From Diphasiastrum complanatum (Eukaryota > Streptophyta > Lycopodiopsida > Lycopodiales > Lycopodiaceae): a stretch of 64,000 bases of DNA. A program made the position numbers and the translations under genes. The stretch is from positions 18,278,937-18,342,936 of the forward strand of contig CM055102.1 of NCBI GenBank assembly GCA_029204225.1. The letters run 5' to 3'. Below are positions 52,476-62,905 of the stretch, piece by piece; within the stretch, counting starts at the first letter, position 1, and the number at the start of each line of letters is the position of its first letter. The notes beneath the pieces are model-generated. The model was not told the origin of the DNA and did no database searches. It saw only the letters and a program-made list of their open reading frames with translations.

Positions 52476-53218
52476 TACCTAAGGTTACCATGCATTTTGA
52501 TCCATTTGAGTGAAAACTATTCATCAATCTTGAGTAGAAATTGTCAAGGCCCATTTTCCTAGCTATCTTGTTCAATTTTGGATCAAAAGAAATCAAAAGG
52601 ACATTGATTGGGTCTGACCTGGTACTGTACGGAATCAAGTGCTCAGACATGTGTAAGGAACATCCAATTTCAATTTGGAAGTTCTCTCTCATGCTTGATC
52701 CATTTATCTTGCTTGATAGCTTGTTTTGAAGCTATTTTTGTCTAGTTTCTGATGCAATCATTTCATTCCATTTGATAGTGCCAATAAAAAGTTATAATCT
52801 TTTGAAGAGGGTTAGGTAGGGCACCTAGACCTGGGTGGACATATTTGGTTTGGTCAAGAGATTGCTTGTTTGATCCAAAATCACAGTTGAATGCTTACCA
52901 ATCTCATCTATATGTGATCTAGGCACTATTTTGAGATCTTAGCCATTTTGTTTCATGAAATATCATTGTATTTGAGTCAAATTTGGTTTCTCAGTGTATT
53001 TCACACGTGCTAAGGGTGTTTGATCCTAACTTTGCCCATACTCCATCATTTGATGTGAAGTAGATCTAGTTTTGGAGAATTTGGAATAGCTAGTGAGAAT
53101 CATCTCACAGTTTTGTTGCAAGATCTTGCATAGGAGATGGTAGCACACCATTATTGGATCCTATAGTGAGAGAGAAGCAACATTTTTTGTTCATCACTTT
53201 TATTTATCTCCACTTTAC

Positions 53219-54196
53219 ATGACTTCAATGAGCTCATACTTGTTGCAACCAAGTGAGAGATTGTCTCCTTCCAATTATAAAATATGGAAGTTGAGGATGG
53301 AGTCCATCTTGATACTCCAAGATGTGATGGACATTGTACTTGGGATTGAGGAGGAGCCTCAAGTCCTTCAAGAAGTACAAAAATACAAGAATAGAGCTAG
53401 GATGGCTCTCCACCACATTAAGATGAATGTCTCTAATGAGATATTGAGGGAGATTGGTGATTGTTCTACATCCAAGGAAGCTTGGGATTGTCTCAAGTCC
53501 ATCTATGAGGCTAAGAACACCTCTAGGCTCCTCACTCTTAGAAATCAAATATTCCAAAGTAGTCAAAAGAGTGATGAGAGTGCATCTAATTATGTTTTGA
53601 GAGTCAAGGATATTCATAGGGAGCTTGCATGTATTGGTGACTCAATCAATCAAAGTGAGCTAGTCCAAGTCATTCTCAATGGCTTGAGAGATGAATATGA
53701 CAACCTTGTCCAATCCTATGCCATTAAGAAGGAGCTACCAAGTTTGGAGGCCCTTCAAAGTGTGCTTATTTCTGAAGAATCAAGACAAGAGTACAAACTC
53801 TTGAGGATGGACAAGCTATCACTCAATCATGATGATGACAAAGTTCTATTTGCCAAGCACAAAGAGAGGAGTAAGAAGCAACATCATCACTTCTCTAATG
53901 ACAAAGCTAAAGACCAAGATGAAGAGGAGGAGGAGGATACCTCTCATGCTTCTACTTCAAATCTCAAGAAGAAGAAGATCAAGTGCTTTCATTGTGGCAA
54001 GAAAGGACATTATGCCACCAATTGCTTCAAGAAGAAGAATCAACTCAATCAAGCCAACATCACCAATGAGAAAGAAGACTATATTGCAAGTGATGGAGAA
54101 GGCTCTCTTATGGCATCAAGCTTCTCCTCTTCCACCTTCAACAAGGATGACTCATGGTATATTGATAGTGGAGCATCTTCACATATGTGTGGCAAA
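53219..54196 (+). CDS. Copia gag with start of protease (family I)
   Basis: The frame is open from 53219. It has the copia gag N-terminus (LSPSNYKIWKLRMESIL), the UBN2 part (AWDCLKSIYEAKNTSRLLTL, YVLRVKDIHRELACIGDSI and ILNGLRDEYDNL), a Lys/Asp/Glu-rich stretch, the CCHC knuckle CFHCGKKGHYATNC (about aa 256-269) and the protease active site WYIDSGASSHMCG (Asp at about aa 316). After that the frame leaves the element at the inversion breakpoint and ends 8 codons later at 54220 in flank-derived sequence. Gag is intact and could in principle be translated; the pol part is cut off. It is the best-preserved retrotransposon frame in the window. Confidence 0.9.
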
Positions 54197-54243
54197 TTTG
54201 GCCCTACGGTACCCAAATAGCAAATGTAGCCCATCACTAGGTC

Positions 54244-54248
54244 ACCCC
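54244..54248. repeat. Target-site duplication (right, inverted): ACCCC
   Basis: The reverse complement is GGGGT, identical to 51633-51637. It lies directly outside the inverted 3' LTR. Confidence 0.8.
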
Positions 54249-55074
54249 TGTTGAATTCACACGTGTGGATTGTCCACAACATGTACTTGTGATCTTCTAA
54301 GGTGTGTAGATGCACCAAGATCAAGACTAGATTGAGATTTAAGATCAATCTTAGATCCTATGACAAAAACACACTACTACATGCATTCAATCACTTCCAA
54401 CTCTCACTCACACATGTGGGAAGTGTTCCAAAAGTATTTTAAGTAAAAACAAGTTGCTCTCCTCGGATAGAGAGAAAAAAACCATCATGAGCTCTCGGGT
54501 AGAGAGAGAAAGCTAGAAATTCAATGACACTCAAAATCCACTCAATCTCAAAATCAATTAGATCCAAATGAGGAGTACGATGATACTAGTAGATTCATGA
54601 GCTACCACTATGCTTAACTATGATTGGATCACACTTTTCCACCTCTTAATCCTATTGGACCATTGGTCCATGCACCTCTAAATTCTATTGGACCATTTTC
54701 AAGCAAACCTCAAATTCTATTGGACCGATCATGGTTCCACCTCTAAATCCTATTGGACCTCTTAAATTTCATAAAAAAAAAAGCATTACACTTGTCTACA
54801 CTGTAATTGGCACGAGTTTGGCCTCCTACTCTATTTCGGCTCAGTAGTGGCATTACAAGTGGAAATGGATAATTTGCCATCTATGCCAAATTTGACCCTA
54901 TCAACATCCTACACCTAAATGCTTGACTATGAAATTCTATGAGACCCCTATATCAAACATTTCTTATTTACTTTACAATCCTCCACACGTGGGAACATCC
55001 TCCACACATGTGAGATTCACTTACAAACTTCTATCATAAAAAATACCAAGCTAGATTTTTGCCAATTTCTCACA
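54249..55074 (-). repeat. 3' LTR of family I element, inverted (826 bp)
   Basis: The reverse complement starts TGTGAGAAATTGGC and ends GTGTGAATTCAACA, matching 51638-52462 over its full length. On the minus strand the preceding bases (55089-55075) are T6 then GAGGAGGAG, a good polypurine tract. This LTR is therefore the 3' one. Confidence 0.93.
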
Positions 55075-55089
55075 CTCCTCCTCAAAAAA
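55075..55089 (-). promoter_or_regulatory. Polypurine tract
   Basis: The minus strand reads TTTTTTGAGGAGGAG directly before the LTR's TGTGAG, the expected site for plus-strand priming. Confidence 0.8.
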
Positions 55090-55203
55090 TAGCTTGGAAA
55101 GGTACTAGATCACTTGAGAAGTTTGTAAATCTTTTTGAGTGGATCCTTTGGTATGCATAAGAAGTGAAGATCAGCCAAGGGATCCATCATAGCAGCACCC
55201 TCA

Positions 55204-56277
55204 CTATATCCATGATAAGATCTCTTTGGTAGAGATCTCTTGCCAATGCCTTTGAAGAGTGCTCCACCAATATGCCACTATGATCATGGGCTTCCTCCAT
55301 GCTTGATGATGATCTTTGCTTTCAAAGTTCCACTTGCATGATGGATGCACCATTAATAGAGAAATACGAGGCTTCCAAGCCTCATAAGGATCATGGAGAT
55401 CAAGATCATAAGATGTGAAACAATGATGATTATCAAGATTATGCTTTCTAGCTTGACTAGTCCACATACAATGAACTATATCCATGATGGATCTAATCTT
55501 GATATCAAAGACTATCTTGATCTTTTTTAGGCTAGTTACTCTCTCAAGGATGTAAGTGTCCACTTTGGATGCTTCACTTAATCTTAAGAGGAGTTTACAA
55601 TTTGCCTCAGAACATGTGAAAACATGATTTTCAAAAAAGTGAGTACCAAGCTCAATCTTGTTCTTACTAGAACCAAGAGCATACTTTTGACAATACAATA
55701 TCTTGCTTTCAAAAAGTATTGGAAACACATCTAAGTCAATAATGACAAGAAACATGTCCATACCATAAGCATCATACAAAACTAGTATAGCTTTTCTTGA
55801 ACTTTGAGATCCAAAAAATTCAATGAAGCAAGATAGCATTTCAAGCAAAGGAAGAGAAGCATATATGAATGTGTTGTAGTAGATACAACATGAAAGATGC
55901 CCCTCTTTGCCATGTAAGGTGAGCCATAAGGAATCGGCCATGCATCTTGAAGATCTTCTTGAAATCATATGAAGAAGAAACTCCTCCTCATACCTTGGCC
56001 CCATCATAACTTGAATACCTTCAAAAAAGATAACTTGTGATGCTTCTTGAGAAACCTTGATCTCGGCCACTTCCAAGATTGAATCTTCATGCAACATGAG
56101 ATCTCTATTCACAATTACTTTTGAAATAGAGAGTGTAAAGACACTAAAGGCCTCCTTGATGGATGAGTATCCAATCATGATCCATGAGCTTGGATCATCC
56201 TTCCTCCTTGTTTCCAAGGGAATATGTGCAAAGCAAGCACTACCAAGTTCACTAAGGTGATCAACCTTAGGCTTCAT
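55204..56277 (-). CDS. 357-aa frame: integrase C-terminus plus unassigned tail
   Basis: The first 70 residues match the end of copia integrase (GSACFAHIPLETRRKDDPSS, WIMIGYSS and KVIVNRDLMLHEDS). The remaining 285 or so residues show none of the RT or RNase H motifs that should follow. There is no KARLVAKG, no YVDD and no TESEY. The tail includes hydrophobic stretches (CIYYNTFIYASLPLLEMLSC and MDMFLVIIDLDVFPILF). It occupies the place of RT and RNase H and runs to within 115 bases of the polypurine tract. It may be sequence acquired by a non-autonomous element or a chance frame in replaced DNA. I do not recognise it. Confidence 0.55.
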   Translation of the reverse strand: MKPKVDHLSELGSACFAHIPLETRRKDDPSSWIMIGYSSIKEAFSVFTLSISKVIVNRDLMLHEDSILEVAEIKVSQEASQVIFFEGIQVMMGPRYEEEFLLHMISRRSSRCMADSLWLTLHGKEGHLSCCIYYNTFIYASLPLLEMLSCFIEFFGSQSSRKAILVLYDAYGMDMFLVIIDLDVFPILFESKILYCQKYALGSSKNKIELGTHFFENHVFTCSEANCKLLLRLSEASKVDTYILERVTSLKKIKIVFDIKIRSIMDIVHCMWTSQARKHNLDNHHCFTSYDLDLHDPYEAWKPRISLLMVHPSCKWNFESKDHHQAWRKPMIIVAYWWSTLQRHWQEISTKEILSWI

Positions 56278-56316
56278 CTTGAATAAAACTTCATATGGTG
56301 CTATTCCTTCAAGAGC

Positions 56317-56815
56317 TCAAATACTCCTCAAAGCTTTGATCTTCAATGAGAATTTCTTCTCAACATATGCTTTGAATAATAAGGAATAATCATACACCAT
56401 AATACTTGAAGAGAGAAGATATGTGCATTTTGTGTAATCATCCTCCTTTGAAATATTGGACATATAAGAAACATCAAGAGAGTTTGCACTCTCACTTGGA
56501 TCCAATTTGTAAATGCCTTCAAATCTTGATCCATATGCAAGGATCTCACCATTCTTCTTGATCACACAATTGTCAATATTGAAATTGACATCAAAGCCAC
56601 TATCAAGAAGTTGGCCAACACTTAAGATGTTCTTTGTAAGCTTTGGGACAAAAAGAACATTGTTGAGAAAGAGATCTCTAGAAGATGCAAGCTTCAAGGG
56701 AATAATCCCTACTCCTTCAATATTGCACTCATGCTTACTTGCAAAGTATATGGTCTTCTTGACTCCATCATAAGGCAAAATAGATGAAAAAAAGTGCTTG
56801 GACAATTTTTGGCTG
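56317..56815 (-). pseudogene. Copia protease end, pre-integrase and short integrase piece
   Basis: Starting near 56815 the minus strand reads HFFSSILPYDGVKKTIYFAS, ECNIEGVGIIPLKL, NNVLFVPKLTKNILSVGQLL and DNCVIKKNGEILAYG. This is protease C-terminus plus pre-integrase. It then jumps to VEKKFSLKIKALRS, from the integrase core just before the SDNGGEY motif. The zinc finger, most of the integrase core and their catalytic residues are deleted. Confidence 0.85.
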
Positions 56816-56830
56816 GTGAAACCTACTACA

Positions 56831-59433
56831 AGGCGGTACATTGAAGCATTATTGCTTCGGAATCATTATTACTTACTTCTTACAAGGTAACAGGGTGTTT
56901 GGAAGCGATAAATGTAGTATGGAAGCGAATGGTAGCGGAATTCTGTGGAGAAAGCTAGTTTTGGTGACGAAAGTGCAGTTTGACGGCCTGACTACTCATC
57001 ATTGGCAACAATTTTGAGAGGGCAAGCAATCACAGGTGAGAGGTAGGCATGGTATGCCAGTTACAAGTGAAAAATTCTTGTGATCAGATTCAACTCTTGG
57101 AGTTTGAACCAACCAACGTCAAGTGACATTTTGGAGGAATGCTCTCACAAGTATGATCGGCAATGGCATTGTCGAGTCAAGTGATGGCTGCATTGACACA
57201 CGCATCTGCGACTAAGAAATTTCTCTGTCAGAGGGAAATATGGGCTAGCTTGGAGGTACACACATTTTGGCGGTCACAGGTGATGGAAGTGTGAGGTGGT
57301 GCCAGTTGGAAGCCATTGGGCAAGATAGCGGACTTGCATTGGACGAGTTGTGTGTGGGACATGCAGAAGATGAAGAACGAGTCAATAATCACACTTTGGA
57401 TGCTCTTGGTGAGTGGTGAGTGTGATGATTTTGTGGTTTTACAGTCGGTAAGTCAATTTTGATCAAGTCATTGTAGCTGTGGAGCAGTGTATCAGGTTTG
57501 TCATCGGAGAGATCTTACTTGTCCTTGAGTCGTCGCTCATGGGATCCCAAGATCTCCCTGATCTTACCGAGGTATATGGATCACATGAGCGACGACTCAG
57601 GGACAGGCTTGCATTGGCATGGTACGGGTGGCACATAGCCAAGGAGAGCGAGCATATGCTAGGAGCCAGGTGGAGTAGGTAATGCTTTGGAGTTCGGCTT
57701 GTCTAGTAGGATGGTGACCAGGATCAGAAACATTAGGTGAGATGACGAGTCGATTGGGGTGACACTCAGGGAGATGCTACAGTTGCTCAAGTATGATATG
57801 TCAACTGATGTATGGACGATGTTCTTCAACTGGTGCATCATGTGGTGACCTAGGGACGGGCCAAGCCTACTTGGAGGTAGGTGGCATGGATTGTACCTGT
57901 GGTGGTACATATCCTGAGGGCATGGAGTGCATTACGGGGTGATGTGGATCCAGCTTGCCCATGGTTGTGAGCCAGCAAGGATGGAGATGGTTGCTTAAGG
58001 AGTGACAGCTGATACTTTGGCGAGTGATCAGGTGAGCTGCATGGTTATATGCATAGTGATCTCCAGGTTGGCATCACATGTTGTCTCTATCCATCATTAT
58101 TTGGTAAGCATGATGCAGCTTTTGGTTAGATCCAGTTGGAGTCTAGTTGCACTACAGGTGGATTCTTGGGGAGCTATGAGCAGGTAATGGATACTTGGTG
58201 ATTAGATGGTACAAGGTACAAGGTTCTGGAGCTATCCTACCTGATATGCTATGGATCGTGGGTGAGTTATTCATCACGATAGTGGATCTAGTTTGCATTT
58301 GCTTTGGCTTTGGATGCTATGATGGATGTGTTGGTGAGATAGGCTCCTTGGTGGGAGGCCTATATACTGGTCAAATCAGAGTTGGCAACGTCAAGCATGG
58401 AAAGTTGAACCTACATGGGATGTAGGACAGGCAGATCATCATCAGTATCTCTGGGAGGTGGGCGAGCTACTCAGGTATAGCCTATGGTGAGGTTTGTGTA
58501 CATTCATTCATTGAGTCCTTGGTAGACTCTTGTGCTTGGAGCATGGGGAATGGATGGGGATCATCTTTCAGGACTTATTGGACACGATGTCAGGGCAAAG
58601 CGGCTTGGAGCATAGCCTTGTTAGGGAGATACATCAGGGATGAGGCTTGGAGCGGTTTGAGATGGTTGATCTTGGATGATGTATGAGGACATCTATGTGA
58701 TATGCTTGGACGTGAGAGCATCTTCGTATAGGTGCAGGCCATGGTTGAGGACCTGATTTGGTGATCAGTGGTGTAGCAGCGGATCTACAGGTAGCACAAG
58801 TGTTGGTATGACAGGATACCACTTATGGGCATGCGTTGGTCATGTATTTGACGCTTTATCATTCGTGTTGGTTTGAATGAGTGTGTGTGGGCTTGCATGT
58901 TGCCTTGTCACGGGAGTCTAGATCTAAGTCAGAGTTGTATGTGGTTGTGCATTTGCTACGTCAGGAACAAAGTAGTCATTTTATGCTCATTGACTTGTCA
59001 TTGGGTACTAGTTGTCTATCTAGTGAGGGTGCAATCTTATGGTGGCAGTAAGATTTCCTCAAGTTGAGTCTCAGTCGCTCATTTATGTCAGCTTTACAGG
59101 TTTGTGCTTGTAAGTGTTTGATAGGATGTCAGCCTAGCTAGATGGAGGATGTAAGTCTCATGGTGGTAGTGGGATTTTCTCAGTTTGAGCCATGTCGCTC
59201 ATGTGGTCCACTTGTGTCCAAGTAGGATTGGGGACGAGTCAGTTGGTCGAGAGTATGGTAGACTCTTTGTATGAGCATTGTGTTTACATGATACTTTGTG
59301 AGTCAAACCTAGTGGTTTGTTGGTGTGCTTGAGTGTGAGTCAAGTACATCGTAGTTGTGATGTGCATAACATCTTTTGGACACTCCATACGCTGCTGCAA
59401 TATATTGTTTTTCACTCTTATCACGTTTGAGCT
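56831..59433. other. Non-coding, GT-rich stretch
   Basis: Starts at the right breakpoint of the inverted element. It contains many GATGG, GGTAC and TTGGTG words and short frames, but nothing I recognise. One 16-bp perfect inverted repeat lies at 57526-57599. It could be the non-coding body of the LTR candidate that follows. Confidence 0.45.
57526..57599. repeat. Inverted repeat, 16-bp perfect arms
   Basis: TGAGTCGTCGCTCATG (57526-57541) pairs with CATGAGCGACGACTCA (57584-57599). The 42-base loop itself contains GATCC...GGATC and AGATCT. Confidence 0.9.
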
Positions 59434-59912
59434 TAAGGGAGAGAGTTAGAAATCAGCTTGTGATTTAATTCATTAGTATAAGCTTTAAATGTGATGATGT
59501 AATTAGTGTACAGTTTATTTGGTTTACTATATATGGTTGTGATCAGGACGTGACCCGTTAGGATATATTGATCGGGCACTGATCCCGTAGCTGGCTACTT
59601 GGGTTAGCCGAGTAGCCACACATAGGAGAAATTAGCCTGTACAGAGTTATTTACAGTATTTGCTATACTTGGGGGCATGTCCCAAGTTTGTCGGTCGAAT
59701 TTGGGCCATATTGGGTCCGACCTTAGTTTGATAGGTGGTAGGCCAATTTTAGGACACCTGCCTTTTCATGCAATTTGTGAATACTCTATATGTACAATGT
59801 TTCTTTGTAATCTATTAACTTTTGTTGTGCCATCTTTGAGAGCTTATGAAGAGTGGTTATGGTGATTGTGTGATGTGATCTGCATACTGCACTAGATTCT
59901 ATCGGAATTTCA
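59434..59912 (+). mobile_element. Candidate polypurine tract and LTR
   Basis: A purine run AAGGGAGAGAG (59434-59444 or so) is followed by TTAGAAATCAGC, a TATA-like TTACTATATATGG near 59525, and an end at GAATTTCAAC. The termini are imperfect inverted repeats (GTTAGAAAT with ATTTCAAC). No second copy is in the window, so this is tentative. Confidence 0.3.
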
Positions 59913-59918
59913 ACTCAT

Positions 59919-59943
59919 ACATATATATATATATATATATATA
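59919..59943. repeat. (AT)n tract at the left edge of the Helitron-like array
   Basis: AT dinucleotide run directly before the TC start of the first element. A similar TA run follows the array at 63311. Confidence 0.9.
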
Positions 59944-59974
59944 TCTATATATATATGTATAGTTTTGCACATGT

Positions 59975-59992
59975 GTATGGGTGCACCCATAC
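59975..59992. repeat. 18-bp palindrome in H1
   Basis: GTATGGGTGCACCCATAC is a perfect palindrome. Downstream, CATCCTCCTCCC pairs with the purine-rich GGGAAGGAGGATG, and ATGTATGGGGA pairs with TCCCCATACAT. The whole 5' 150 bases can therefore fold extensively. The same architecture is present in H2 with changes. Confidence 0.8.
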
Positions 59993-60547
59993 ATCCTCCT
60001 CCCTTCACCCATGCACGAGCTTTTTCTAACTAAAAAACTTGGGAAGGAGGATGCATGTATGGGGAATGTGCATATCCCCATACATTTGCACATTGTGTGC
60101 ATTGAGGGGTGGACCCCAAAAAGATTCCTCATGCCCTCCCTCCCACTTACTAAATTCAAATACTTAAAGTTTGAAGTTAAGGTTTTATTTTTTTCACACA
60201 CTTCAATGTGCTTTAAACTTTAGCCAATAATCTTTATTACTTGACTTTCTTATTTATTTTAAATTATCAAAATTTTACCCATAAATCATGAACATAAAAT
60301 TTTTTTGACTACCTTAAACTGGTTTTTTTTTTTTCAATCCTTCAAATTCCTATCTTGGCCCGCCATTTTCAGGAATGTAACCACAAGCTAAACTCACTAG
60401 CTTTGACTCCTAAATCGTTACCCTCGAGCTTTTATCCATGGGCCAGAAAATGCACAATTAAGAAAAAATGAGGGGGATGGGGTGAGGGGAGTAAAAGAGA
60501 CAATAAAAAGAGAAAAATAGGGGGGGGGGGAGAGATTTGGAACAAAC

Positions 60548-60637
60548 GTGCGTGCACGCACACACACACGTGTGAGTGAGTGAGTGAGTGAGTGAGTGTG
60601 CGCGCGCACACGCACGCGTGCGTGTGTGCGCACATGC

Positions 60638-60675
<38 letters not shown>

Positions 60676-60900
60676 CTATGTGTGTGTGTGCGTGTTCTTT
60701 GTGCGTGTGTGACCCCCGACACAACAAATGCGTGTGTGTGTGCACACACCATCGGCCACACAAATTACACATGCATACACACACGCACATTTCATACACA
60801 CACACACACACACACCTTTGACCACATAAATCACACACACCATCAAGCACAAATCATACACACAAATTCACATGCACTCACGTACACACACACACACACA
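60548..60900. repeat. Alternating purine-pyrimidine block (GT/CA/GCGC)
   Basis: Long GT, CA and CGCGCACACGCACGCG runs, with a GAGT run at 60573-60598. The composition favours left-handed DNA. It lies inside H1. Confidence 0.88.
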
Positions 60901-61359
60901 TACATCGGTCACCCATCAACGACCATCAGCGACCATCGGCCACCCATCAACGACCATCGGCCGTCCATTGCCCGTTAACGACAGGCACTCTTTACTAGTC
61001 TATATATATATATTAACTTGTGTACACTTTTGCGCATGTGTGTGGGTGCACCCATGCATCTTCCTCCCCTCACCCATGCATGAGCTTTTTCTAACTAAAA
61101 ACCTTGGGGAGGAGGATGCATGTATGGGGAAAGTGCATATCCCCATACATTTGCACATTGTGTGCATTGGAGAGTGGGCCCCAAAAGGATTTCCCACCCC
61201 TCCCTCCAAATCACTAAATTCAAATATCTTTTTCTAAATTCAAATATTTGAAGTTTGAAGTTAAGGTTTTATTTTCTTCACAAACTTCAATGTGCTTTAA
61301 ACTTTGGCCAATAATTTTCAACTTGTGAGCCCCAACTCTCTCTCTCTCTCTCTAGGTCC

Positions 61360-62165
61360 ACTCAAGCTTACATGGCAGAGCTTGGTTGGCTTGCCACACA
61401 AGACTATGACAAGCCTATGTGGTAGCTTGCGACATGCTTGCATGGTAGACATCAGACCTATGCCATGCCTATGTGGCCTGCCACGCAAGCCTATGGTAGG
61501 CCTACATGGCAACTTTCAAGCGCACCTATATATCTCTCTCTAGGTCCACTCAAACCTATGTGGCAGAGTCCGGTTTGCTTGCCATACAAGCCTATGGTAG
61601 GCCTACATGCTTGCCACATGGCAAACCTCAAGCTTGCATGATTTGCCATGTGGTAGACCTACATGGCTTGCCCCGTGGCAGTGTGCGATAGGCTTAGCAG
61701 ATAGCAGACCACGTAGGCAAAGCCTGCTTGGCTTGCCAGCCTATGATGGGCCTACGTGGCTTGCCACATGACTAACCCCAAGCCTGCATGATTTTCCACA
61801 TGGCAGCCATACGTGATTGCCACATGGTAGCCTATGACAGGCTTAGTAGATAGCAGGCCTATGTGGCCTGTTACACAAGCCTATGGTAGGCCATGTGGCA
61901 AGCCACACAAGCCTATGGAAGGCATACGTGGCGTGCCACGTGGTAGCTTTTGAGTCCCACCTCTTTCTCTCTTTAGGTCCACTTAGGCCTATGTGGAGCC
62001 TGGTTGGCTTGCCACACAAGCCTATGTTAGACCTACATGGTTTGCCACATGGAAAACCCTTAGCTTGCAAGCGTGGCAGCCTACGACAAGATTGGTAGAT
62101 AGTAGATTTATGACATGCCTATGTGGCTTGCTACACAAGCCTATGGTAGTCTTACGTGGCTCTCT
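61360..62165. repeat. Degenerate minisatellite inside H2
   Basis: Irregular repeats built on TTGCCACACAAGCCTATGG and TAGGCCTACATGG, spaced roughly 70-120 bases apart. At least six recognisable copies are present (near 61390, 61470, 61570, 61870, 62010 and 62125). The unit holds the partial palindrome GCCTATGGTAGGC. Confidence 0.75.
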
Positions 62166-62279
62166 CACGATTCTTCTCTCTCTCTCTCTCTCTCTCACTC
62201 ACGGTTATCACGGTTCTCACGAAGCTCTCTCTCTGATGCTCTCGATTCGTCTCTCTCTCTCCCACTCACTGTTCTCACG

Positions 62280-62282
<3 letters not shown>

Positions 62283-62334
<52 letters not shown>
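62283..62334. repeat. (CT)n microsatellite
   Basis: CT dinucleotide run inside H2. Shorter CT runs occur at 62177-62197. Confidence 0.95.
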
Positions 62335-62336
<2 letters not shown>

Positions 62337-62427
62337 TGCTATCGGTTCTCACGGGTCGTTGTTGACCCCTCCCAAACGACCGCAAAGGAGGTGTTTGTGG
62401 CCCCTCCCTTCATCCTGCATAGGGACG

Positions 62428-62496
62428 ACATTTAGGCCATTTGTGGTCCTTTAGGCCACGCATTTCACCGCAAACGAAGGCAACGTTGACCGCATA

Positions 62497-62554
<58 letters not shown>

Positions 62555-62815
62555 CTCAAGGAGGTTTTTGAACAAAGGAGGTGTTTTGCGACCTCACTAC
62601 AAGGACCACAATCTCACTACAAAGATTGCATAAGGACCGCTTTTAGGCCGCATAGGTACCGCATTTAGGCCATTTGTGGTCCTTTAGGACACGCATTTCA
62701 CTAGATCATCGGCCGCATAGGGACCGCATTTAGGCCGCATAGGGATCACATTTATGCCGCATTAAGGACCATCGCGTAAGGACCTCAATTAGGCCGCATA
62801 GGGACCACCGCCACC
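62428..62815. repeat. Second minisatellite inside H2
   Basis: Built on TTAGGCCGCATAGGGACCGCA and TTAGGCCATTTGTGGTCCTTTAGG-type phrases. One longer block is repeated at 62428-62465 and 62665-62702. A CT microsatellite (62499-62551) interrupts it. Confidence 0.75.
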
Positions 62816-62905
62816 TAGATCGGAAAATCAGTGTCCATCAATGACATACTGAATTTCCAAATCATCGGCCGCCATTGCCCGTTAACGACAGACACTCTTT
62901 ACTAG

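Larger units (their letters stand above)
51638..56830 (+). mobile_element. Family I copia element with inverted 3' half
   Basis: The 5' part (LTR, PBS, leader, gag, start of protease) is on the plus strand up to about 54196. From there to about 56830 the element is on the minus strand. Going leftward from 56830 one reads the continuation of protease/pre-integrase, integrase remnants, an unassigned tail, the polypurine tract, the 3' LTR (55074-54249), then the GGGGT target duplication and 48 bases of flank. The protein phrase at the end of the plus part (DSGASSHMCG) is continued by the phrase at the start of the minus part (HFFSSILPYDGVKKT), as in an intact copia protease. Confidence 0.85.
59944..60998 (+). 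mobile_element. Helitron-like element H1 (non-autonomous)
   Basis: Starts TCTATATATATATG (Helitron 5' ends usually read TC, often TCTMTAY) and ends ACTCTTTACTAG, a CTRR end followed by T. Eight bases before CTAG is a hairpin (60970-60986, stem GCCCGTT / GACAGGC around AAC, one mismatch), the hallmark of a Helitron 3' end. The first 300 bases are shared with H2 and partly with H3. Inside are a GT/CA microsatellite block and short repeats of the ACGACCATCGGCC type. There is no Rep/helicase coding sequence and no terminal inverted repeat or target duplication. Confidence 0.72.
60999..62905 (+). mobile_element. Helitron-like element H2 (non-autonomous)
   Basis: Begins TCTATATATATATATTAAC at 60999, directly abutting the CTAG of H1 with no spacer, and ends CTAG at 62902-62905. 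Its 3' hairpin is at 62877-62893 (GCCCGTT / GACAGAC around AAC, weakened by two mismatches) and the last 44 bases match H1. The 5' 320 bases match H1. The interior is different: a degenerate minisatellite (61360-62165), two CT microsatellites and a second minisatellite (about 62428-62815). No coding capacity is seen. Confidence 0.72.

Noticed and set aside
54249-55074. Inverted LTR read as a second, independent family I element
   Set aside because: The GGGGT target bases match across the two LTR ends and the protease frame continues across the strand switch, so one inverted element is the simpler reading.
60592-60978. Cys/Val- or His/Thr-rich frames over the GT/CA block
   Set aside because: Repeat-derived translation within the Helitron-like element H1.
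62115-62454. Ser/Leu-rich frames over the CT microsatellites
   Set aside because: Repeat-derived. The flanking parts translate minisatellite sequence.
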